Of a stretch of DNA of 17,786 bases, positions 6,646 through 14,904 are shown in pieces. A model generated the notes under the pieces. The model had not been told where the DNA came from, did not search any database, and saw nothing but the letters and a program-made list of their open reading frames with translations. This stretch comes from Bacteroidales bacterium UBA6408. GTDB taxonomy: Bacteria > Bacteroidota > Bacteroidia > Bacteroidales > UBA932. Every line of letters starts with the position of its first letter. The stretch's first letter is position 1. The stretch spans positions 1 through 17,786 of the forward strand of contig DJPQ01000042.1 in assembly GCA_002439805.1 (NCBI GenBank). The letters run 5' to 3'. Both the position numbers and the translations under genes were made by a program.

Positions 6646-9600
6646 ATGAAACGATTGCCTAAACTTTTGTTTTTTAGCCTATTATTGATTGTTGGCTGTA
6701 GTAAGGAGTATGATGATTCGGCATTGACCGGGCGGGTGAAGAATCTGGAGAACCGGGTTTTGAAGCTCGAACAGTTGTGTCAGCAGATGAATGCAAATAT
6801 CTCGTCTTTGCAGACGATTGTTTCCGCTTTGCAGAGTAATGACTATGTGGCAGGGGTCGTGCCGGTTACTGAGGGCGGAAAGACTGTCGGCTATAGGATT
6901 TCGTTTACAAAGTCGCAGCCGGTGACCATTTATCATGGGAAGGACGGGATTGACGGAAAGAATGGAGCTGATGGAAAAGACGGGCAGGATGGTGCTGACG
7001 GTAAGTCGTATGTTCCGGTGATAGGTGTAAGGCAGGACACTGACGGGATTTATTACTGGACGTTGGACGGGAAGTGGCTGACGGACGATTCCGGAAACAA
7101 GGTCAAGGCTGAGGGGCGCGACGGCAAGGATGGATTGGACGGCAAAGACGGGCAGAATGGTTCCGACGGTAAAGACGGTATCGATGGTAAGGATGGGCAG
7201 GACGGAGCCAATGGGACAGACGGCCGTGATGGGGTTACTCCGGTGCTTAAAATAGAGGACAACTTTTGGTTCATCTCTTATGATAACGGCAGCAGCTGGA
7301 CAAAACTTGGCAAAGCCACCGGCGCGGACGGGCGTGACGGAGTTGATGGAAAGGACGGGAAAGATGGTGAGAACGGTCGCGACGGCGTTGATGGAAAGGA
7401 CGGGAAAGACGGTGAGAACGGTAGCGACGGTGTCGATGGAAAGGACGGGAAAGACGGAATAACTCCGTTGCTTCAGATTATTGACGGATATTGGTATGCC
7501 TCGTATGATAACGGCAGCACCTGGCAAGAACTCGGCAAGGCGACGGGTGCCGACGGGAAGGATGGTCAGGATGGAGTAAATGGGGCTGATGGCCGTGACG
7601 GCGATACTTTCTTCAAAGATGTCACACAGGATGATGCCAATGTACACTTCATCCTTGCGGACGGCACGGTCATTACTATACCGAAGGCTGTTGCGTTAGA
7701 TATCGTATTTGAGGAATCCGATTTGGTCGTAATGTCGCCAAATTCAACCCGAACCATTTCATTTACAGTGACAAGTACGATTAAGCCTGTTGCCGTTGAG
7801 GTTGTCTCTTCGGCGGATGTCAAGGCAAAAGTAATTTCGGATGATGCCGATGGTCTGACTGGAAAGATGCACCTGACAACCGGCTCTGTGATTGATGAAT
7901 ACAGCAAAGTCGTTGTCTTTGTGTCAAATGGCGAAAAAGTCATGATGCGGAGTATAAGGTTTGAGGAAGCCGGACTTAAGGTTGAAGAGAACTCCGTTAA
8001 GACAATTCCTGCTGAAGGAGGAGAAGTTGCGCTTGAGTTCATGACCAATGTTGAGTACGAAGTCGTCATTCCGGACTATGCAAAATCATGGATTAGCGTT
8101 ATTCCGGATACTCGCGCGATGGAAAAACGGTCTGTTGCACTAAAGGTCGAACCTAATGCCGATTATTATCGTAATACACTTATTGCTGTTCGGTCTTCTG
8201 ACGGGCGGTTGGAATTGGAATATAAAATAGAGCAAAACGGGGCGTTGGGTGTGAAGATTGACGCTGAAAATATTCCGGATAATGAGATTTGGTATACAAC
8301 GGAAGATAACTCATTGATACGCTTGGTGCTTGGTGACGATAATAAACAGCCATTCAATAGTAATATAGTTAGTCATGTCTATGAAAATGGCATAGGTGTA
8401 ATAGTATGCGATGCACCGATAAAAGTTATTCGGAGATCGGCATTCTCTAATTCAAAGAATATGACAGGGCTGTTTCTGCCCAATTCGATAACGGACATGG
8501 AGTCGTTCTCTTTGGGTAATTTAAAAATGAGAGAATTACATATTCCATCGAAGTTACAATATGTTGGCTCGGGAGCTTTTCTGAATTCCTCTTTTGAACG
8601 TTTCACAGGAGCACATACTTCTGAAGATGGCCGTTTGGTGTATTTAGAAAGCGGATATGCCGACGATTTCGGTGGTACAAGGAAGTCCGTCCAGGGCTAT
8701 GTAGCAGCGTTTGCTTCCTTTGGATTAAAAACATATACTCTTCCAAGTTACGTAAAAGAATTGGGGTGGGAGACTTTTTCTAATATTGATTTGAACGAAA
8801 TAGTTCTTAATGACGGTTTGGAGATTATAGACGGAGACTGCTTTTCTGGCAGTGTTCTTGACTGTGAAATCAGATTGCCCGTAACCCTAAAGGAGCTTGA
8901 CCCGTATGCTTTTCGGGCTTGTTCCGGTATTCGTGGTTTTTATGGCAACAATAAATTCCATACAGATGATCATCATTGCCTTATTTATTATCGAGGAACC
9001 GAAAAATGGATTAATCGATTTGTTGGTGATGATATTGTGAATTATACAATACCGGAAGGAGTCGCTTGTGTTGAAAATTACACCTTTGACAATATGCCGA
9101 ACTTAAAGACGATATCATTTCCGTCATCGATAACCTTTGTTGGTTCTTATGCCATCAATAATTGTCCTAAGCTTGAAGCAATTTATGGCGGATGTACGAG
9201 TGAAGACCATAGGGCTATAGTCTTTGGGTCAAAGTTCAGTAGATTGTTTGTTGCGAAGGGTATAAAGAAGTATGTTGTTCCTGAAGGATTTACATCGCTT
9301 GGTCATGAGGCATTTGGTGATTTGTTTGAATCTGAAATAGAAGAGATAATTCTTCCGGATAGTATTCTTGAACTCGGAGGGTATGATTTTACAGGTAATC
9401 AAAAATTAAAAAAAATTGTGCTTTCAAAAAATCTCAAGAGCGTCGATAAATATAACCCTTTCTTTCATTCGTATAATTTGGAGGAAATATATTTCCGCTC
9501 ATTTATTCCTCCGATTTATACTGATAAACAATTCGATGAAAATGAATGCACGCATCTTACAATATATGTTCCAGAAGAAACTCTTGAATTGTACAAACGC

Positions 9601-10728
9601 TCGGGTTGGGCACAATATGCTCCCTATATGATAGGATACAAATACGATGACATTGGCGAGTGGATTCCAGATTATTACATATCTTCCGACTTCACTCAAG
9701 ACGGCACCGTGACAACCATACAGTCCGCGACCGAAGGCAAGGGAATCAACATCGTCCTTATGGGAGATGCATATAGCGACCGTCAGATTGCGGACGGTAC
9801 TTATGGCGCGGACATGAAGTATATATATGACAATCTTTTCACTGAAGAACCATATAAGTCGTTCAGAGAGTATTTTAACGTGTATAGTGTCAATGTCGTG
9901 TCAGCTACTGAAGGCTATGAGCATGAGGGGGCTGCGCTTGGAGGGTATTTCGGTGACGGGACACTCGTCGGAGGCAATGACAGCAAGTGCTTTGAATACG
10001 CCGCGAAGGCTGTCGGCGAGCAGAACATGGACGAGACCCTTGTTGTAGTAGCGATGAATTCGGACAAATATGCCGGAACCTGTTATATGTACTATCCGTC
10101 ATCAACGAACGGAACTTATGGCAGCGGAACTTCTGTCGCGTATTTCCCTAAGGGTGGCGACAAGGAGACTTTCGCGCGGCTGCTCCATCACGAGGCCTGC
10201 GGACACGGATTTGCAAAACTTGCCGACGAATATGCCTATGAGAGCATGGGCACGGCGCCGAGTGATTACATCTCTCAGATTCAGACGCAGCAGAGCAGCT
10301 GGGGATGGTGGAAAAATGTCGATTTTACTGGTGATTTGTCTTCGGTTCGCTGGAGCGGCTTCATCAGTGATTCGAGATATACCAATGAGGGACTTGGCGC
10401 ATTTGAGGGCAGTCTGACCTATTGGTCGGGCGTATGGCGGCCGACGGAGAACTCAATCATGCGCGATAACACAGGCGGTTACAATGCACCTTCCCGCGAG
10501 GCAATATATTGCCGCATCCATAAGCTCGCTTATGGCGACAGCTGGAACTATAGCTATGAGGATTTCGTTGCCTACGATGAAATCAATCGCAAGGCATCCT
10601 CTTTGGCAGCGCCTCGTCGAAGTGCCGGCAGACAAACTCGATGCGAGCCGCTTCATCCGCCCGTTGTCGTCGACAAGTCATGGAAGGATGCCGCAAAACG
10701 TCAGTGGCAAAACATAAACCCGAAATAA
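6646..10728 (+). CDS. Surface lipoprotein with collagen-like, BACON-like, BspA-like LRR and M64 metallopeptidase domains
   Basis: A probable cell-surface zinc protease. Seen in order: a lipoprotein signal with lipobox ending at Cys18 (LLIVGCSKEYDD), with acidic residues after Cys as in Bacteroidetes surface-export signals; a short coiled coil (about 28-65); DUF4988-like units with GxDGxDG collagen-like repeats (about 105-325), including two related segments with SYDNGSSWTKLGKATGADG and SYDNGSTWQELGKATGADG; a BACON-like domain (about 445-530); BspA-like leucine-rich repeats (about 555-1000, motifs such as ITDMESFSLGN and LPDSILELGGYDF); and an M64 domain with the metal-binding HEACGHGFAKLADEY (His1182, Glu1183, His1187). 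M64 enzymes include an IgA protease, but the substrate here is unknown. The LRR section is visibly AT-richer than the ends, suggesting domain acquisition. Near 10590-10660 the frame reads poorly while another frame gives VEVPADKLDASRFIR. The last eight codons come from the copied OMP fragment. Confidence 0.9.
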   Translation: MKRLPKLLFFSLLLIVGCSKEYDDSALTGRVKNLENRVLKLEQLCQQMNANISSLQTIVSALQSNDYVAGVVPVTEGGKTVGYRISFTKSQPVTIYHGKDGIDGKNGADGKDGQDGADGKSYVPVIGVRQDTDGIYYWTLDGKWLTDDSGNKVKAEGRDGKDGLDGKDGQNGSDGKDGIDGKDGQDGANGTDGRDGVTPVLKIEDNFWFISYDNGSSWTKLGKATGADGRDGVDGKDGKDGENGRDGVDGKDGKDGENGSDGVDGKDGKDGITPLLQIIDGYWYASYDNGSTWQELGKATGADGKDGQDGVNGADGRDGDTFFKDVTQDDANVHFILADGTVITIPKAVALDIVFEESDLVVMSPNSTRTISFTVTSTIKPVAVEVVSSADVKAKVISDDADGLTGKMHLTTGSVIDEYSKVVVFVSNGEKVMMRSIRFEEAGLKVEENSVKTIPAEGGEVALEFMTNVEYEVVIPDYAKSWISVIPDTRAMEKRSVALKVEPNADYYRNTLIAVRSSDGRLELEYKIEQNGALGVKIDAENIPDNEIWYTTEDNSLIRLVLGDDNKQPFNSNIVSHVYENGIGVIVCDAPIKVIRRSAFSNSKNMTGLFLPNSITDMESFSLGNLKMRELHIPSKLQYVGSGAFLNSSFERFTGAHTSEDGRLVYLESGYADDFGGTRKSVQGYVAAFASFGLKTYTLPSYVKELGWETFSNIDLNEIVLNDGLEIIDGDCFSGSVLDCEIRLPVTLKELDPYAFRACSGIRGFYGNNKFHTDDHHCLIYYRGTEKWINRFVGDDIVNYTIPEGVACVENYTFDNMPNLKTISFPSSITFVGSYAINNCPKLEAIYGGCTSEDHRAIVFGSKFSRLFVAKGIKKYVVPEGFTSLGHEAFGDLFESEIEEIILPDSILELGGYDFTGNQKLKKIVLSKNLKSVDKYNPFFHSYNLEEIYFRSFIPPIYTDKQFDENECTHLTIYVPEETLELYKRSGWAQYAPYMIGYKYDDIGEWIPDYYISSDFTQDGTVTTIQSATEGKGINIVLMGDAYSDRQIADGTYGADMKYIYDNLFTEEPYKSFREYFNVYSVNVVSATEGYEHEGAALGGYFGDGTLVGGNDSKCFEYAAKAVGEQNMDETLVVVAMNSDKYAGTCYMYYPSSTNGTYGSGTSVAYFPKGGDKETFARLLHHEACGHGFAKLADEYAYESMGTAPSDYISQIQTQQSSWGWWKNVDFTGDLSSVRWSGFISDSRYTNEGLGAFEGSLTYWSGVWRPTENSIMRDNTGGYNAPSREAIYCRIHKLAYGDSWNYSYEDFVAYDEINRKASSLAAPRRSAGRQTRCEPLHPPVVVDKSWKDAAKRQWQNINPK
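7342..7461 (+). repeat. 45-bp in-frame minisatellite in the collagen-like region
   Basis: Units start at 7342, 7387 and 7432 (third partial), each coding VDGKDGKDGENGxDG. The 45-bp period keeps the frame, so copy-number change would lengthen or shorten the stalk without disrupting the protease. Confidence 0.85.
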
Positions 10729-10849
10729 ACCCTCGGGCCGCGGACTAAATCGCTCTGGCGGGAGGTTGCGTCGAGAAGCCAGTCGGCCTTCAGGACGAGG
10801 TGACCCCGGGCCGTCAGGGCGTATTCGACTCCGATGAAGGGGGCGAGGG
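10701..10849 (-). repeat. Left 149-bp direct repeat: copied 3' fragment of the OMP gene
   Basis: This stretch matches 15212-15360 base for base apart from about five substitutions. It corresponds exactly to the last 149 bp of the outer-membrane protein gene, beginning at its stop codon. It has no upstream coding part here, so it is a fragment. The M64 gene reads into it for its last eight codons (QWQNINPK) and stop. It borders the AT-rich islet on the left; beyond it, 10850-10904 is an AT-rich leader in which I see no convincing promoter. Confidence 0.92.
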
Positions 10850-10904
10850 ATTTTTTTGTATAACCATCCGCAAAACCGTCTTTTACCTAAATGTATAATT
10901 CGTT

Positions 10905-13361
10905 ATGAACAGTTTTTCTATATTACCATACGAAAACCAGACAATATTGGACACATATAGGCAGTGGCTTGCAAATGATTTATATCGGAATTTCAATGTG
11001 GAAAGCATTGATGATCCGATTTTTTTGCAGAAATTGTCTGTTGTTCAGGCCGATGCTGTTCGTCATGATATAGAATTGCATACTACAGTAACTCATGACG
11101 GCATACAGGACGCAAGTGCTCAGATTGGTCGGAAGATGCAGGCTGCTGCGTCTTTGATTGCATCATCCATCGATGATGGGTTCTTGTTGATGAACAAGCA
11201 AATGTGGGAAATTAATGATAACTTATATGGCATCAATCACAGCATTTGCACAGTAAATCATACCTTGCAACAGGGGAATCGTCTTCTTGCTGATATGAGG
11301 GCAGGTATAGGGCAGATGAATCGTGGCATTATGCACTTAAACCATGGAATCAATGCGATGGCATCGGCGCTTGACACAGTAAATAGAAATGTTGTAAATG
11401 GTATAGCCGTGCTTAAACAGAACATCGCTCAGGCGACATGCGTTTTGCAGTACCAATTGCAGCAGACCAACAGTGTGTTGCAGCAGATACTTGATGAATT
11501 GAAAATTCCTGAATCGCAGCGTGAACGTCGTTACCATATCGAAGAAGGGATAAAATTTTTTAATAAGGGAATGCAATCTGGCGATTGTTTGTATTTTGAT
11601 GATGCTATAGATGAGTTTAATACAGCTGTTTCTATAGAGCGCAAAGATTTCTTCTCATGGTATTATCTTGGGATGATTTATCTCTATTCAAAAAATCATG
11701 TCAATTTGGATAAGGCGGTCTCGGCTTTCGACACTTATATTCATTATGCGGATGCGCTTTCTCAACATCATTATCTTTTTGATGAGGCCTTGTTGATGAA
11801 GGCTGAGTGCAAATATCTGCAGAATGATGCGGATTCTGCATATGCATTGATTCAGGGTCTGGTAGCAACTAATGATAAGGCGGCATTGCGGGCCGTTAAG
11901 TATCTTTCGGCTTCTTCCGATATATGTGGTCAGCAGCAGGCTGTGGAAATATTGAATCGACAGTTGCAGAAGAATCCCACGATGGTGATGCAGGTACTTG
12001 AGGATTTTGATATGATAAAAAACACTTATATAATGCGTTTCTTGCATGATTATAGGGAAATACTTCGTCAAGAAGTATCGCGGAATCTATCTGCATTGGA
12101 GCAAGGCTTGTGTGAAATAAAAACATACAAGTCTGAATACAACCGGATTAAGAAGGAAGTCTTGTCGCCGGTTAAAAAAGAACTTTTGCAGGACGATGTG
12201 AGTATTATGGATTTGTTGGCTAAGAAGAATGCCATACAAGGTGCAGGTGGTGAATTACAGATAATAAAGATTGATCATGATGAGAAAAAACTACATCCAT
12301 ATAAGGGACTCTCTGGGAAATATGGTTATCGTCATACATACATTAACCACGATATTATTCCATGTCAGTGGACAAATGCTATGTATTTTAGCGAAGGCTT
12401 GGCGGCAGTTTGTGATGAGATGGGCAATTGGGGATTCGTCAATAATTGGGGCGAAGTAGTTATCCCTATGCATTGGACAGGTGCATATAACTTCGCGGAA
12501 GGATTGTCGTGTGTTAGAAATAAAGACGGGAAGTATGGTGTAATTGATAAGAGTAATAAATTGGTCGTTCCATGTAAATGGGATAGTATTTCTGGGTTTG
12601 TCGACGGGCGGGCACGTGCCTGTCATAATGGGGAGGATTGCCTTATTGATAAAAGAGGTAGAGTAATTTTTCAATGTGCCGAAGAGCATATATCGCATTT
12701 TCGCGATGGCATGATTGTTCTGTTGAAAAACTCAAAATATGGAATAGTTGATAACAGTGGAGATTGGATTACATTTCCTTGTTGGGATTCCATAAATCTT
12801 ATGGGAGATGTCCTGGGTTTGGCTGTGGTCAAGGGTTCAAATGGCAAGTATGGAATAATAAACAAAAAGGGCATCTTGGTGTCGCCGTGCCAATGGGAAG
12901 AAATAAATTATTTAGAAAGCAAGGATGGAATGATTGTGGTCAAAGATTCAAATGGTAAGTATGGTATAATAAACAATCATGGGGTTTTAATCGTTCCGTG
13001 CATATGGGAGTCCATACGCACGCCACTGTATTCATGTAACGATGATGGATTGGTGGCTGTGCTTGGTTCGAATGAAAAATGGGGATTTATCGACTTAGGT
13101 GGCAATTTAGTGATACCTTGTTTGTGGCGTTATTGTATGGAGGGGTTTAAGAATGGCACCGCTATAGTTTGTCGAGACTATGATTATGTAGATGTGCTTA
13201 TAGATAAATTAGGTGAAGTGTTGATGTCAGCCCCTAAAGGTGCAAGAATGTTTCGGTATGATAATATAGTCGTCGCATACGATAGTTACGCTCATGCTGA
13301 AAGATATACATACTATGACAACCATGGCAGAATTATCGGTCAGGGCTGTCGTAACTTATAA
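10905..13361 (+). CDS. Coiled-coil/TPR/WG-repeat protein of unknown function
   Basis: I do not recognise a specific gene. There is no signal peptide or membrane segment, so it should be cytoplasmic. Residues about 50-200 are a helical, Asn/Gln/Met-rich region with heptad-like repetition (ADMRAGIGQMNRGIMHLNHG). About 205-350 are TPR-like helical repeats (RRYHIEEGIKFF, then YLGMIYLYSKNHVNLDKAV). About 390-440 is another helical stretch. Residues 470-815 hold eight to ten WG-like repeats of 33-40 residues, with cores such as GNWGFVNNWGEVVIP, GKYGVIDKSNKLVVP and GKYGIINKKGILVSP. WG repeats form a propeller- or solenoid-like binding surface, so a scaffold or recognition role is likely. The gene ends 37 bp before the radical SAM gene and has the same AT-rich composition, so the two are probably cotranscribed. 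A link to peptide maturation is inference from position. Confidence 0.85.
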   Translation: MNSFSILPYENQTILDTYRQWLANDLYRNFNVESIDDPIFLQKLSVVQADAVRHDIELHTTVTHDGIQDASAQIGRKMQAAASLIASSIDDGFLLMNKQMWEINDNLYGINHSICTVNHTLQQGNRLLADMRAGIGQMNRGIMHLNHGINAMASALDTVNRNVVNGIAVLKQNIAQATCVLQYQLQQTNSVLQQILDELKIPESQRERRYHIEEGIKFFNKGMQSGDCLYFDDAIDEFNTAVSIERKDFFSWYYLGMIYLYSKNHVNLDKAVSAFDTYIHYADALSQHHYLFDEALLMKAECKYLQNDADSAYALIQGLVATNDKAALRAVKYLSASSDICGQQQAVEILNRQLQKNPTMVMQVLEDFDMIKNTYIMRFLHDYREILRQEVSRNLSALEQGLCEIKTYKSEYNRIKKEVLSPVKKELLQDDVSIMDLLAKKNAIQGAGGELQIIKIDHDEKKLHPYKGLSGKYGYRHTYINHDIIPCQWTNAMYFSEGLAAVCDEMGNWGFVNNWGEVVIPMHWTGAYNFAEGLSCVRNKDGKYGVIDKSNKLVVPCKWDSISGFVDGRARACHNGEDCLIDKRGRVIFQCAEEHISHFRDGMIVLLKNSKYGIVDNSGDWITFPCWDSINLMGDVLGLAVVKGSNGKYGIINKKGILVSPCQWEEINYLESKDGMIVVKDSNGKYGIINNHGVLIVPCIWESIRTPLYSCNDDGLVAVLGSNEKWGFIDLGGNLVIPCLWRYCMEGFKNGTAIVCRDYDYVDVLIDKLGEVLMSAPKGARMFRYDNIVVAYDSYAHAERYTYYDNHGRIIGQGCRNL

Positions 13362-13398
13362 TGCCGAAATATTAAGATAAATTACTTGCGAGACTTAA

Positions 13399-14676
13399 AT
13401 GGAGATAAAGAGAAAAATGGAACTTAAGGATGACTTGTTTTTGATACCTGTTGAGGATGGTAATCTGGTGTATTCTCCTCTTCACAGAGGTTTATTTTGG
13501 GCTAGTGAAGACGCTTCGAATGTTGTTCGGCGATACCTTGCTGACGGATGTTTGGATTGCGAGGATGACAATTTGTCTGAAAATATAAATAGACTCTCTG
13601 AAGCAAAAGTTCTCTCTCCCAATAGTCATGATACACCAGCAGCTAATCGCTTAGTGATAATTCTTTCTCAGTCTTGTAATTTGGCTTGTACTTATTGCTA
13701 TGCTCAAGAGGCTAGGTCAAAGGATGTCTTGTCAAAAGACAAACTGAGAGTAGTCTATGACTTTGTACTTGCAGATAAGAGGAAATCAAAATACTTCACC
13801 TATATTGGCGGCGGGGAACCGTTTGTTGCCTGGGATATTATAGAATGGTCTGTGAATTATATTAACCAGCATAAATCTGCAGGAGATAAGGTCGCGTTTT
13901 CTGTAACAACAAACGCAACTCTTTTTGACGAGCATTCAATTCATTTTTGCAGAGACAATAACATACATATCGGAGTCTCATTTGAGATTATCAAAAACAT
14001 TCAGGATAAACAACGTCCTTTCCGCAAATTAAAGGCAAGTACATTTGATATCATCAATGAGAATATCAATAAACTTATGGATAATGGAATCTCTTTGGGC
14101 ATTCGTTCTACGATAACAAGTATAAATGTGTCTCTTATGCCGGAGATGGTTAGATTTGTGGCGGTGAACTATCCATCCCTCAAGAAAGTTCATTTTGAAC
14201 CTGTGACTGATGTTGCCATAACCAATTATAGGTTTTATGCGGAGTTTATAGACTATTTCTGTATCTCAAGAGAGGTTGGCAGAAAGCTAGGGTTGGAAGT
14301 TTATAATTCTATAACGAACTCTGTTTTCCGGATTAAAGATCGTTTTTGTAATGGAGAGATGTGCGTTACGCCAACCGGCAGTATTGTTGCTTGCCATAGG
14401 ATATCGTCAGAAAAGAATCGACAATACGCAACATTTTGCTATGGTCAAATAAATGAAAATAAGTTGTCTTTGGATATGAAGAAATATGATGCGTATCTGA
14501 GTTTTGTCAGGAAGAAAATGCTGAAATGCAAGGACTGTTTTGCGTATTGGCATTGCGCCGGGTGTTGCCCTATGGAAAGAACCGTGTTTTCTGAAGAACA
14601 GTTGTCCATGAAATGTGAATTTACAAGAGAAATAATTAAAAGAATACTTCTGGAACAGATAAAAGGAACAGAATGA
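13399..14676 (+). CDS. Radical SAM/SPASM peptide-maturase-like enzyme
   Basis: Radical SAM enzymes use a [4Fe-4S] cluster and S-adenosylmethionine to start radical chemistry; those with SPASM domains often modify ribosomally made peptides. Seen: an N-terminal segment of about 80 residues (FLIPVEDGNLVYSPLHRG) like the leader-handling region of several peptide maturases; the cluster motif CNLACTYC (Cys93, Cys97, Cys100); the SAM-binding GGGEP near residue 137; and a C-terminal SPASM region with FCNGEMCVTPTGSIVACHR (from about 317) and CKDCFAYWHCAGCC (377-390), plus a later Cys in MKCEF, enough for auxiliary clusters. At 425 residues it is full length. A start at 13417 is also possible. It lies directly upstream of two small Cys-rich peptide genes, its likely substrates. 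The exact chemistry (thioether, epimerisation, C-C bond) cannot be read from sequence. Confidence 0.92.
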   Translation: MEIKRKMELKDDLFLIPVEDGNLVYSPLHRGLFWASEDASNVVRRYLADGCLDCEDDNLSENINRLSEAKVLSPNSHDTPAANRLVIILSQSCNLACTYCYAQEARSKDVLSKDKLRVVYDFVLADKRKSKYFTYIGGGEPFVAWDIIEWSVNYINQHKSAGDKVAFSVTTNATLFDEHSIHFCRDNNIHIGVSFEIIKNIQDKQRPFRKLKASTFDIINENINKLMDNGISLGIRSTITSINVSLMPEMVRFVAVNYPSLKKVHFEPVTDVAITNYRFYAEFIDYFCISREVGRKLGLEVYNSITNSVFRIKDRFCNGEMCVTPTGSIVACHRISSEKNRQYATFCYGQINENKLSLDMKKYDAYLSFVRKKMLKCKDCFAYWHCAGCCPMERTVFSEEQLSMKCEFTREIIKRILLEQIKGTE

Positions 14677-14720
14677 AGTAAAGAGGTTTGTTGAGAATAA
14701 ATAGTGTTCTTTGTGCAATA

Positions 14721-14731
14721 AAAGGGGGTGG
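14721..14731 (+). promoter_or_regulatory. Strong ribosome-binding site of peptide gene 1
   Basis: AAAGGGGGTGG lies 6 nt before the ATG at 14738. Such Shine-Dalgarno-like sites are uncommon in Bacteroidetes and absent from the larger genes of this islet. It supports 14738 as the start and suggests high translation of the peptide. Confidence 0.6.
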
Positions 14732-14737
14732 TTATAT

Positions 14738-14863
14738 ATGCAAGATAAGTTTGTTGGGGATTTATATTTTTTAAGTTGCCGTGCAAATGTTTCATGTTCG
14801 GCCGGCGATGGATGCGGTTGTGACGGTGATGTTGACGAATGTATTAGTGGAGGTAAAGACTGA
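14738..14863 (+). CDS. Small Cys/Gly/Asp-rich peptide, candidate RiPP precursor 1
   Basis: A 41-residue ORF, 61 bp after the radical SAM gene. The N-terminal part, MQDKFVGDLYFL, looks like a short leader. The C-terminal part carries Cys14, Cys20, Cys26, Cys28 and Cys35 in a Gly/Asp-rich setting (SAGDGCGCDGDVDEC), as expected of a radical-SAM-modified core peptide. The gene is believable because a second, related copy follows at 14905 with the same leader pattern, the same central Cys position (Cys20) and the same CGCD motif, and both have strong ribosome-binding sites. No double-Gly protease site stands between leader and core. I recognise no named family. The closest idea is a ranthipeptide-like thioether peptide, which is inference. 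Confidence 0.72.
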   Translation: MQDKFVGDLYFLSCRANVSCSAGDGCGCDGDVDECISGGKD

Positions 14864-14886
14864 TTGGTTATAATCGATAGAATGTG

Positions 14887-14896
14887 AAAGGAGGTG
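14887..14896 (+). promoter_or_regulatory. Consensus Shine-Dalgarno of peptide gene 2
   Basis: AAAGGAGGTG is a consensus anti-16S match, 8 nt before the ATG at 14905. Together with the parallel site of peptide gene 1 it shows that the two genes are duplicates and that translation strength is selected. Confidence 0.65.
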
Positions 14897-14904
14897 TTAT
14901 TATA

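Noticed and set aside
6682..7647. Long minus-strand ORF of 321 codons
   Set aside because: It is the antisense shadow of the repetitive collagen-like region, with the same repetition in mirror form; the plus strand has the signal peptide and known domains.
10851..10904. Promoter for the WG-repeat gene
   Set aside because: TTTG (10855-10858) and TATAAT (10894-10899) are present, but their spacing and form do not fit the Bacteroidetes -33/-7 pair; I cannot support a call.
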